Below are positions 1 through 6,711 of a stretch of DNA of 10,154 bases, piece after piece. Both the position numbers and the translations under genes were made by a program. Below the pieces are notes generated by a model. It saw only the letters and a program-made list of their open reading frames with translations, did no database searches and had not been told where the DNA came from. The DNA is from an uncultured Eubacteriales bacterium. GTDB lineage: Bacteria; Bacillota; Clostridia; Monoglobales; Monoglobaceae. The stretch is from assembly GCA_900550775.1 (NCBI GenBank), contig URTH01000051.1, forward strand, positions 1-10,154, read 5' to 3'. Numbering within the stretch: the stretch's first letter is position 1; each line of letters opens with the position of its first letter.

Positions 1-720
1 ATTCAGGGGCTGTTTGAGCTGGCCGGGATTCCCTATGTCGGATCCGGCGTGATCGGCAGCGCGGTTTGTATGGATAAATGCATGGCAAAGGCCATGTTTG
101 AAAGAGCCGGGATTCCGCAGGCGGCCTGGGTAGAGATGAAGCACGGCGAACGCAAAATCAGCGAGGTGGAGGAAAAGCTGGGCTATCCCTGCTTTGTCAA
201 GCCGGCAAACGCCGGTTCCTCGGTCGGTGTGACCAAGGCGCACGACCGTGAGGAGTTAGAGCGCGGTATCGCACTTGCCTTTGAAAACGATGACAAGGTT
301 TTGGTGGAAGAGATGATGTACGGCGCTGAGGTGGAATGCAGCGTGATCGGCAACTTTCGGCCGGAATGTGCAAAGGCGCTGGGCGAGATCGCTCCGGCGG
401 CGGAGTTTTATGACTATGACGCCAAATACAATGACGAAAATTCCGTCCTGACGATTCCGGCAAAGCTGGACAGCGCGCTTGCGGATAAGGTGCGCAGCTA
501 TGCCAAGGCGGCCTACCTTGCCTGTGAGTGCCGCGGCCTCTCACGCGTGGACTTTTTTGTCAACAAAGAGACGGACGATGTGCGCCTCAACGAGATTAAC
601 ACCTTGCCGGGCTTTACCTCGATCAGTATGTACGCAAAGCTTTGGGAGGCCAGCGGACTTCCCTACGGAGAGCTGGTGGATCGTCTGATTCAAAATGCCC
701 TCTGCCCGGAGGAAGTGTAA
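1..720 (+). CDS. ddl: D-alanine--D-alanine ligase, 5'-truncated by window edge
   Basis: This enzyme joins two D-alanines using ATP in the cytoplasm, giving the dipeptide that MurF adds to the peptidoglycan precursor. The reading frame is open from base 1 (IQGLFELAGIPYVGSG...), so the GTG at 49 is internal and not the start. About 239 residues are visible; full-length relatives have roughly 310-360, so about 100 N-terminal residues lie upstream of the window. Numbering from base 1, the ATP-grasp motif KPANAGSSVGVTK starts at residue 67. The omega-loop FYDYDAKY (136-143) matches D-Ala-D-Ala ligases rather than VanA-type D-Ala-D-Lac ligases. The C-terminal NEINTLPGFT carries the metal ligands E198 and N200, with D184 upstream. 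The TAA is followed at once by the GGAGG of murI, so the two are almost certainly cotranscribed; both supply D-amino acids for the cell wall. The family call is secure. Confidence 0.96.
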   Translation: MQGLFELAGIPYVGSGVIGSAVCMDKCMAKAMFERAGIPQAAWVEMKHGERKISEVEEKLGYPCFVKPANAGSSVGVTKAHDREELERGIALAFENDDKVLVEEMMYGAEVECSVIGNFRPECAKALGEIAPAAEFYDYDAKYNDENSVLTIPAKLDSALADKVRSYAKAAYLACECRGLSRVDFFVNKETDDVRLNEINTLPGFTSISMYAKLWEASGLPYGELVDRLIQNALCPEEV

Positions 721-732
721 GGAGGAAACAAA

Positions 733-1539
733 ATGGATAACAGACCGATCGGAATCTTTGATTCCGGCCTGGGCGGACTGACCTGTGTGAAAAAAGTGAT
801 GGAGATCATGCCGGGCGAAGATATTATCTATTTTGGCGATACCGGCCGTGTCCCCTACGGCAGCAAGAGCGCGGAAATTATCTTAAAGTATGTGCGCCAG
901 GATATCCGGTTTTTGCAGACGTTTGATATCAAGTATATTATCATCGCCTGCGGCACGGCCAGCAGCGCGGCACTGCCGCTGATTCAGGATGAGTTTGACA
1001 CCGACATTGCCGGCGTTTTGGAGCCGACCTGTCTGCGCGCCGCAGATGCAACCAAAAACGGAAAGATCGGCGTACTGGGAACGCCCGGCACGATTCGCAG
1101 CGGCAAGTACCTGCAAACGCTGAAACGGCTGAATTCCGGCCTGGAGATTTATACCAAGGCCTGCCCGATGTTTGTCCCATTGGTGGAAAACGGATATTTA
1201 AACGGCCCGGCGACCGAGATTATCGCCAAGGAGTATTTGCTGCCTTTGAAACAGTCGGGCATCGATACTCTGATTTTGGGCTGTACCCACTATCCGCTGC
1301 TGCGGCCGGTGATACAGACGATCATGGGTGATGCGGTCACCCTGATTGACGCCGGGGCGGAGACGGCGGTGTTTGTCAAGCAGCAGCTTTATGAGCGGGA
1401 TTTGCTCTGCGGCCGCGGCCACGGATCGGCGCAGTATTTTGTCAGCGACACGGTCGAGGGATTTACCGAGCTTGCAGGGATGTTTTTAAATCAAAAGCTG
1501 GAGGGCAGCGTGCACACCGTCAATATAGAAAGCTATTAG
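733..1539 (+). CDS. murI: Glutamate racemase
   Basis: This cofactor-independent racemase converts L-glutamate to the D-glutamate that MurD adds to UDP-MurNAc-L-Ala. The length of 268 residues is normal. The N-terminal IGIFDSGLGGLT gives D9 and S10. DTGRVPYGSKS (36-46) is the family signature. The two catalytic cysteines are C73 in IIACGTASS and C184 in LGCTHYPLL, with H186. The motif around C73 is usually ACNTAS; here Gly replaces the Asn that normally helps bind substrate, which is odd but may be lineage-typical. The ATG at 733 has AGGAGG directly after the ddl stop, 12 bases between stop and start, so the start is well supported. A GC-rich inverted repeat follows the stop codon. The function call is secure; aspartate racemase is unlikely given the overall motif set. 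Confidence 0.95.
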   Translation: MDNRPIGIFDSGLGGLTCVKKVMEIMPGEDIIYFGDTGRVPYGSKSAEIILKYVRQDIRFLQTFDIKYIIIACGTASSAALPLIQDEFDTDIAGVLEPTCLRAADATKNGKIGVLGTPGTIRSGKYLQTLKRLNSGLEIYTKACPMFVPLVENGYLNGPATEIIAKEYLLPLKQSGIDTLILGCTHYPLLRPVIQTIMGDAVTLIDAGAETAVFVKQQLYERDLLCGRGHGSAQYFVSDTVEGFTELAGMFLNQKLEGSVHTVNIESY

Positions 1540-1542
1540 AAA

Positions 1543-1601
1543 CCGGGGACAGGGACGGGTTTTTGAAAAAGGCGGAATACCATCCCCGATTTGTCCCCCG
1601 G
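1543..1601. repeat. GC-rich imperfect inverted repeat, REP-like or terminator-like
   Basis: CCGGGGACA at 1543-1551 pairs with TGTCCCCCGG at 1592-1601: nine pairs with one bulged C at 1595. Inside it CGGG (1556-1559) can pair with CCCG (1585-1588). The loop holds the small palindrome TTTTTGAAAAA. The element fills most of the 78 bases between the murI stop and the ywiB start. There is no T-run after the 3' arm, so it is a poor intrinsic terminator. GGGGACA-type inverted repeats of this look recur between genes in many clostridial genomes, some linked to REP-associated transposases; that link is inference here. It could also protect the 3' end of the murI mRNA. Confidence 0.5.
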
Positions 1602-1617
1602 CGAAACGGAGACCAAG

Positions 1618-2040
1618 ATGGAAAATAACGTAATGATACGGATAAAAACGCTCCAGGAGGCGGATGGCGAAAGCTTTGACGCCATCGAGCTGGAGACGCC
1701 GGGAAAGTTCGGCGAAATCAATCATAAATACTATATCAAGTATGAAGAGAGTGCGATGACCGGGTTCCCGGATACGGCGACCACGCTTAAAATCTGGCCG
1801 GGCAATTTAAAGGTGATTCGAAAGGGACGCTATAACATGACGCTGCACTATGAGGCCGGATGCCGCAACCTTTGCTTGTACCCGACCCCGTACGGAGAGA
1901 TCGGCGCACAGATTTATACCTCGGAGGTCGCCTTTGACTTTCAAAAGGAATGCGGCCGGCTGCGCGTGGATTATACACTGGATGCGGACAATGAGAATTT
2001 TATTCAAAATTCGCTGCGCGTCGAGATTCGCCCCATTTAA
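1618..2040 (+). CDS. ywiB: DUF1934 family protein, YwiB-like
   Basis: This is a small soluble protein of 140 residues with no signal peptide or membrane segment. It resembles the DUF1934/YwiB family: an early hydrophilic strand (MIRIKTLQE), KYYIKYEES, a middle TLKIWPGNLKVIRKG, and a C-terminal half with NMTLHYEAG, TPYGEIGAQIYT and LRVDYTLD. The pattern of alternating strands fits the calycin-like beta-barrel expected for the family. No catalytic residues are recognisable and its biochemical role is unknown. The start chosen is ATG 1618, with GGAG at 1608-1611 six bases upstream; the in-frame TTG at 1591 lies inside the inverted repeat and has no ribosome binding site. It sits 21 bases before argS, the same neighbour as in Bacillus subtilis, which supports the family call. 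The symbol is by resemblance and context. Confidence 0.85.
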   Translation: MENNVMIRIKTLQEADGESFDAIELETPGKFGEINHKYYIKYEESAMTGFPDTATTLKIWPGNLKVIRKGRYNMTLHYEAGCRNLCLYPTPYGEIGAQIYTSEVAFDFQKECGRLRVDYTLDADNENFIQNSLRVEIRPI

Positions 2041-2061
2041 AAACGAAAAGGAGAAAAAACA

Positions 2062-3762
2062 ATGAGTATACAGGAAACCATGAAAGAAAACATTGCGGCG
2101 GTGCTGCTTGCGGCGTATCGGGCGGCGGCTGAGGATGGAACGTTCCCCAAAGACGCGGCATCGGATATTCATGATCTGATCCGTCTGGAGGTGCCGAAGG
2201 ATAAGCAGCACGGCGATTTTGCCTGCAACATCGCCATGATTTTGGCAAAGTCTTTGCACATGGCGCCGCGCGCCATTGCACAGGCGCTTTGTGACCGCAT
2301 CCAAAAGAACCGGGACATCGAGAGGGTGGAGGTAGCCGGTGCCGGCTTTATCAATTTTTATCTGTCCTCTGCATGGCTCTATGAGACGATGCGCCAGATC
2401 GAAAATGAACAGGAAAACTACGGGAAAGTGGATATCGGCCACGGGAAAAAGGTGATGGTAGAGTTCGTCTCGGCCAATCCGACCGGCCCGATGCATATGG
2501 GCAACGCGCGCGGCGGCGCCCTGGGCGACTGTCTGGCGTCGGTGCTGGAATATGCCGGCTATGATGTGAGCCGTGAATTTTATATCAACGACGCCGGTAA
2601 CCAGATCGAAAAGTTCGGAAACTCTTTAAACGCGCGCTATATCCAGGAGCTTCAGGGCGAGGACGCCATCGCGTTCCCGGAGGACGGCTATCACGGCGAC
2701 GATATCCGCGAACACGCCAAGGCCTTTATCGCCATCCACGGCGACCGCTATTTACAGGCGAGTGAAAAAGAGCGTAAGGCCGCACTGGTGGATTATGCCT
2801 TAGAGAAGAATATTACCGCACTGCAGGAGGATCTTGGAAAATATCGGATTCATTATGATGTGTGGTTCAGAGAGAGTACCCTGCACGAATCCGGCGCGGT
2901 ACAGGACGCGATTGCGCTTTTGACAAAAAAGGGCTATACCTATGAAGAGGACGGCGCACTCTGGCTCAACTGCGAGAAGATGGGTCTTGAAAAGAATGAG
3001 GTTCTGGTTCGCCAAAACGGGATTCCGACCTACTTTGCTGCCGATATTGCCTATCACATCAATAAGCTGACGACCCGCGGCTTTGACTGGGCAATCAATA
3101 TCTGGGGCGCTGACCACCACGGCCATGTTGCCAGAATGAAAAAGGCGCTGGACGCGGCCGGTGTGGACGGAAACCGTCTGGACGTTGTGCTGATGCAGCT
3201 GGTTCGGCTGATGCGTGACGGCGAGGTTGTGCGGATGTCAAAGCGAACCGGCAAGGCGATTACCCTGTCGGATCTGCTGGAGGACATCAGCGTGGATGCG
3301 GCGCGGTTCTTCTTTAACATGCGCAGCGCCGGGAGTCACCTGGACTTTGACTTAACGCTTGCCGCGGAGCAGAGCAACGAAAACCCGGTCTTTTATGTTC
3401 AGTATGCGCACGCCAGAATTTGCAGCATTTTGCGGCTGCTGGAGGAAGAGGGCGTGAAGGTTTTGCCGTTTGATGAAGTCAAGACGGCGCTTTTGACGGA
3501 CGAATCGGAGCTTGCGCTCCTTAAAAAGCTGGCCGATCTGCCCGATGAGATCGCGTCTGCGGCAAAGGCACTGGAGCCGGCGCGGCTGACCCGGTATGTG
3601 ATGGATCTTGCGGCGGCATTCCATACCTTTTATACTGCGTGTCGGGTTCGTACCGAGGATCGCGATCTGATGAACGCGCGGCTGAAACTGATTGACAGTA
3701 CCCGAATCGTCTTAAAGGGCGTGCTTTCGATGCTGAAGATTACGGCGCCGGAAAAGATGTAA
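2062..3762 (+). CDS. argS: Arginyl-tRNA synthetase
   Basis: This class I aminoacyl-tRNA synthetase charges tRNA-Arg with arginine at the expense of ATP, and acts as a cytoplasmic monomer. The length of 566 residues is normal. The N-terminal additional domain (about 1-110) contains GDFACNIAMILAK and ends in VAGAGFINFYLS. The ATP-binding HIGH motif appears as HMGN (145-148) within SANPTGPMHMGNARGG. The tRNA-binding DQ-type region EFYINDAGNQI follows, and the second signature reads MSKRTG at 392-397. The DALR-type anticodon-binding domain begins near residue 441 with NPVFYVQYAHARI and runs to the end. AAAAGGAG ends at 2053, eight bases before ATG 2062, so the start is clear. It is close behind ywiB and 22 bases before a small secreted protein gene, so it is probably part of one transcript. 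Confidence 0.97.
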   Translation: MSIQETMKENIAAVLLAAYRAAAEDGTFPKDAASDIHDLIRLEVPKDKQHGDFACNIAMILAKSLHMAPRAIAQALCDRIQKNRDIERVEVAGAGFINFYLSSAWLYETMRQIENEQENYGKVDIGHGKKVMVEFVSANPTGPMHMGNARGGALGDCLASVLEYAGYDVSREFYINDAGNQIEKFGNSLNARYIQELQGEDAIAFPEDGYHGDDIREHAKAFIAIHGDRYLQASEKERKAALVDYALEKNITALQEDLGKYRIHYDVWFRESTLHESGAVQDAIALLTKKGYTYEEDGALWLNCEKMGLEKNEVLVRQNGIPTYFAADIAYHINKLTTRGFDWAINIWGADHHGHVARMKKALDAAGVDGNRLDVVLMQLVRLMRDGEVVRMSKRTGKAITLSDLLEDISVDAARFFFNMRSAGSHLDFDLTLAAEQSNENPVFYVQYAHARICSILRLLEEEGVKVLPFDEVKTALLTDESELALLKKLADLPDEIASAAKALEPARLTRYVMDLAAAFHTFYTACRVRTEDRDLMNARLKLIDSTRIVLKGVLSMLKITAPEKM

Positions 3763-3784
3763 AAAACCACATAAGGAGAATACC

Positions 3785-4153
3785 ATGAAAAAACGGATTG
3801 CGGCGGCTTTGACCGCCTGTCTGCTGCTCGGTACGGGCGGTTACGCCATAGAGCCGTCCGAAATCGTGTCAGAGGCGAATTTTTATACGGGAACCCTGTA
3901 CTACTGCGATGCGGCACGGAACAAGGTGGTGCTGAAAAACGTCAAACCCATGGGAACAATGAACGAAAAAAGCAGCAAGACCGCCGCGGAGGCGGAATAT
4001 CAGGAGCTTGACCTTATCGGCGAGGTGCAGGTGGAGGACGGCAGCACGGTCGATGCCGAAATCTGCAACCGCTTTGCAGACAGCAATGTCAGGGCGCTGA
4101 TTGTCCGCAGCGAGGCAAAGGGCTTGCAGGTTGTGACCTTAAAGTTTATGTAG
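3785..4153 (+). CDS. Small secreted protein of unknown function
   Basis: I do not recognise the family. The protein has 122 residues. It begins with a typical signal peptide: positive MKKR, a hydrophobic stretch rich in Ala and Leu, and a likely cleavage after GGYA (about residue 21). There is no lipobox cysteine at that site, so it is probably a soluble exported protein. The mature part of about 100 residues is acidic to neutral and mostly predicted strands and turns (FYTGTLYYCD, NKVVLKNVKP, VRALIVRSE, LQVVTLKFM), and contains two cysteines. AAGGAG at 3773-3778 supports the ATG. It lies 22 bases after argS and about 43 bases before the ctp start, so it probably shares a transcript with the protease. 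A role as partner or substrate of the neighbouring protease is only a guess from position. Confidence 0.8.
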   Translation: MKKRIAAALTACLLLGTGGYAIEPSEIVSEANFYTGTLYYCDAARNKVVLKNVKPMGTMNEKSSKTAAEAEYQELDLIGEVQVEDGSTVDAEICNRFADSNVRALIVRSEAKGLQVVTLKFM

Positions 4154-4167
4154 GATAAATCGGTTGC

Positions 4168-4199
4168 AAGGAGATAGCCGCAGACGGTGCGGCAGAATG
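4168..4199 (+). promoter_or_regulatory. Shine-Dalgarno separated from ATG by a perfect hairpin (ctp)
   Basis: AAGGAGAT at 4168-4175 is a near-perfect Shine-Dalgarno, but its GGAG ends 23 bases before ATG 4197, too far in a linear message. Between them GCCGCA (4177-4182) and TGCGGC (4188-4193) form a perfect six-pair stem with loop GACGG. If that folds, the spacing from GGAG to ATG 4197 becomes six bases, which is ideal. A second, weaker GGAG at 4199-4202 lies six bases before the in-frame ATG 4209 and offers a normal alternative start. The layout recalls known cases such as T4 gene 38, where a hairpin between Shine-Dalgarno and start aids initiation. That comparison is inference. Confidence 0.5.
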
Positions 4200-5717
4200 G
4201 AGCGTGTGATGATGAAGCCTTGGAAGAAAAAGCTTGCGGCTCTTTTGTGTATCGGTGCGCTGGCGGTGATGCCGGCCGCGCCGGCCTTGGCGGAAGAGAC
4301 GGCAGCGGAAGAAATACAGAACACAGAAAATAACGATCAACAAAAGCTGAACGCAAATCAGGCAATGGCTTTGATTCAGGCCGTTGCCAGTCATGTCAGC
4401 GCCTTTGGCCGCTATGAAAATTTGAATGAGCGAAACATGTATAAGGCCGGTATGGAACGTCTGATTTCCGAAAATCCCGACCTTTACAACAGTGTGTTAA
4501 AGGGCATGCTGGAATCCGTGGACAGTCATTCGGAGTATTATACGCCCGAAGAGGCGGTCGCACTGACCGAGACCATCAGCGGAAAGATTGTGGGGATCGG
4601 GATTGGCATTGATTTTCGCAACGGTTCGGCCGCGGTGGTGGATTCCGTTATCCCCGACACCCCGGCAGACCGCGCCGGTATCGAGGTGGGCGATGTATTG
4701 CTGCGCGCGGACGGCACGGATCTGACCGAACTGAAGTCTGAGACCATCCTCAGTCTGATCCGCGGCGAAGAGGGAACGAATGTCCACATAGACGTCAGCC
4801 GTGACGGCGCGGAGCTTGGGTTTGATATGGTGCGCGAGACCATCATCGGAACCTCGGTTTCCGACAAGCTGTACGAAAAAGACGGCGAAAAGGTGATGTA
4901 TATCCGAGTACACGGATTTGTCAGCAACACGGCGGAAAAATTCAGCGAGGCAATCGAGAAAGCGAAAAAGGAAAAGACGGACAAGCTGATTATTGACCTT
5001 CGCAATAACGGCGGCGGTATTTTTGAACAGGCGATTCAGATGGCAAACTGCCTGGTGCCGGAGGGAAAAGTGATCACCACGGAGGATCACAAGAACGAGA
5101 TTTTTAACAAGACCTACGTTGCCTCCGCCGGGGAGAAAGGATCGTTTGACACGGTTGTCTTGGTAAACAAAAATTCTGCCAGCGCGTCTGAGGTTCTGGC
5201 GGCCGCGCTTCGCGAGAACGATTGTGCGGTTTTGGTCGGCACCCAGACCTACGGCAAGGGAACGATTCAGACCATCAACGATTTGCAGACCGGCGGTATG
5301 ATTAAGTATACCACCGGGTTCTACCTCACGCCGAACGGAAACAACATCAACGGCGTCGGACTGACCCCGGACGCCACGGTGGAAAACGAGCTTGTGCCGA
5401 TTGACCCGGAGCGCTACGGCGCTTTTACCTATGACAAGGTTTATGCCCTTGGCGACACCGGCGAAGAGGTTCAGCGCGCCAAGGAGGTTTTAAGCCTTTT
5501 CGGGATTTTCCGCGGTGAGGTCAACGATGTGTATGACCAGGACTTATTCTATGCGGTCTACGCGTTTCAGCAGCAGGCAAAGGTGTTTCCCTACGGTGTG
5601 CTGGATCTTACCACCCAGCTGCAGCTTAGGAACTATCTGAGCATGGCAAAGGAAGAAAAGGACGATCAGTTTGATGCCGCAATGGCACACTTTGGTCTTT
5701 ATGATGTAGAAAAATAG
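4197..5717 (+). CDS. Carboxy-terminal processing protease (S41, PDZ, peptidoglycan-binding domain)
   Basis: This is an exported serine protease of the CtpA/CtpB/Tsp type, which trims or degrades envelope proteins using a Ser/Lys dyad. From ATG 4197 it has 506 residues. A signal peptide or uncleaved anchor covers 1-32 (MKPWKKKLAALLC...APALA). A PDZ domain starts near 129 (GKIVGIGIGIDF) and runs to about 205. The S41 core holds NSASASEV with catalytic Ser329, then TYGKGTIQ with Lys354 and Gln358; the 25-residue Ser-Lys gap equals that in CtpB. A peptidoglycan-binding domain (about 415-481, ALGDTGEEVQRAKEVL) ends it, as in Firmicute Ctp proteins. The start is uncertain: ATG 4197 needs a hairpin-bridged Shine-Dalgarno, while ATG 4209 (502 residues) has GGAG at normal distance; both keep the signal peptide. 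The TTG at 4164 precedes the Shine-Dalgarno and is rejected. Which paralog (ctpA or ctpB) cannot be told. Confidence 0.94.
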   Translation: MERVMMKPWKKKLAALLCIGALAVMPAAPALAEETAAEEIQNTENNDQQKLNANQAMALIQAVASHVSAFGRYENLNERNMYKAGMERLISENPDLYNSVLKGMLESVDSHSEYYTPEEAVALTETISGKIVGIGIGIDFRNGSAAVVDSVIPDTPADRAGIEVGDVLLRADGTDLTELKSETILSLIRGEEGTNVHIDVSRDGAELGFDMVRETIIGTSVSDKLYEKDGEKVMYIRVHGFVSNTAEKFSEAIEKAKKEKTDKLIIDLRNNGGGIFEQAIQMANCLVPEGKVITTEDHKNEIFNKTYVASAGEKGSFDTVVLVNKNSASASEVLAAALRENDCAVLVGTQTYGKGTIQTINDLQTGGMIKYTTGFYLTPNGNNINGVGLTPDATVENELVPIDPERYGAFTYDKVYALGDTGEEVQRAKEVLSLFGIFRGEVNDVYDQDLFYAVYAFQQQAKVFPYGVLDLTTQLQLRNYLSMAKEEKDDQFDAAMAHFGLYDVEK

Positions 5718-5719
5718 AA

Positions 5720-5755
5720 AAGACGGTATGACGGCGGTTTTTGTGCAGCCGTCTT
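5720..5755 (+). other. Intergenic hairpin with two alternative pairings
   Basis: In the 58-base gap after ctp, the segment GCCGTCTT (5748-5755) can pair two ways. GACGGC (5730-5735) pairs with GCCGTC across a 12-base loop, or AAGACGG (5720-5726) pairs with CCGTCTT across a longer loop. No T-run follows on the plus strand, so it is not a convincing terminator. It may be an mRNA-stability or processing element, or chance. Confidence 0.25.
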
Positions 5756-5775
5756 AGCGGAAACGGAGCGCGCGT

Positions 5776-6639
5776 ATGAAAGCAAAGAATTCCATGCGGT
5801 GGATTTTGCTGACAGTGTTTTTGGGAATCGTCATTTTGGCTTTTTGCATCAACCTTTTTAAAAACCAAAATGTCTATGTTACGGAATATGCATACTGCGC
5901 ACCGTCCGTGCCGGAGGAGTTTGACGGATACCGAATCGCCGTGATATCCGATATGCATAACTCAAAATATGCCCCAAAGGTGACCGCGCTTTTGGATCGC
6001 GTACAGGCGGACTGCATTGTCTTTTTGGGCGATATGATGCAGCTGCCGGATACGGACATCAGCCGCGTCTGCGACGTGATCGCGGCAGAAAAAGACCGAA
6101 GCCTTATTTATGCCGTCTTTGGCAATCACGAGGCAAGCTGCGGCTATGCGGCGCGCAAGGAGCTGTCGCGGCAGCTGACAAAGAGCGGCGCGGTGGTGCT
6201 GCTGAACAAAGCGGCGGAAATCAAACGCGGCGGCAAGACGGTTCGGCTGATCGGAATTGAAGATACCGGCGACGCCGCGGTGGACGATGCCAAGGTACAG
6301 GAGATCAGAGATACCGTACAGAAACAGGCAAGGGACGGGCAGTGCAACATTTTGCTCTATCACCGCGCCGATCTGTACCCTAAGCTTAAGGATTTGCCGG
6401 TTTCTTTGATTTTGTCCGGGCATCTGCACGGCGGTGTGGTGCGTTTGCCGTATTTCGGCGGCGTGATCGGCGATGCCGGCAAGACGCTTTTTCCGCCTTA
6501 TACGGAAGGCGTATACCAAGAGGGTGAGGATGCGGCCGCCATGATTGTCAGCTGCGGCTGCGATTACAACCTCTCGAAAATGCGGATCGGCAATCCGCCG
6601 GAAATCCCGGTGATTACCCTGCATACGGAAAAGGAGTAA
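5776..6639 (+). CDS. Membrane-anchored metallophosphoesterase (calcineurin-like)
   Basis: This is a binuclear metal phosphoesterase of the YkuE/YaeI-like group, anchored by one N-terminal membrane segment (about residues 8-27, MRWILLTVFLGIVILAFCI) with the enzyme domain probably outside the cell. The 287 residues contain the full motif series: D59 and H61 in ISDMHN, D86 in FLGDMM, N117 and H118 in FGNHE, H196 in LLYHRAD, and H216/H218 in SGHLHGG. These are the metal ligands expected in order. The substrate cannot be told; relatives act on nucleotides, phospholipids or cell wall intermediates. GGAG at 5765-5768 lies seven bases before the ATG. It follows ctp after a 58-base gap containing a possible hairpin, and may be on the same transcript. 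B. subtilis YkuE is a Tat-exported relative; here the N-terminus lacks a twin-arginine motif and looks like a plain anchor. Confidence 0.9.
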   Translation: MKAKNSMRWILLTVFLGIVILAFCINLFKNQNVYVTEYAYCAPSVPEEFDGYRIAVISDMHNSKYAPKVTALLDRVQADCIVFLGDMMQLPDTDISRVCDVIAAEKDRSLIYAVFGNHEASCGYAARKELSRQLTKSGAVVLLNKAAEIKRGGKTVRLIGIEDTGDAAVDDAKVQEIRDTVQKQARDGQCNILLYHRADLYPKLKDLPVSLILSGHLHGGVVRLPYFGGVIGDAGKTLFPPYTEGVYQEGEDAAAMIVSCGCDYNLSKMRIGNPPEIPVITLHTEKE

Positions 6640-6711
6640 GAAAAACATTAAAAAAAGAACAAAACGGACTTTTGCAATGAAACAAACAGACTTTTATAAG
6701 GGGGGAAACCA

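Noticed and set aside
1807..2496. Minus-strand open frame of 229 codons
   Set aside because: It overlaps ywiB and argS completely, has no family-like motifs and no ribosome binding site of note; it is an antisense shadow of GC-rich coding sequence.
4164..4196. TTG 4164 as start of the ctp gene
   Set aside because: It precedes the Shine-Dalgarno and would put a charged stretch in front of a normal signal peptide.
6672..6700. Possible promoter before the EAL gene (TTGCAA ... TATAAG, 17-base spacer)
   Set aside because: Transcription would begin at about the G-run that serves as ribosome binding site, leaving no usable leader; likely chance in an A/T-rich gap.
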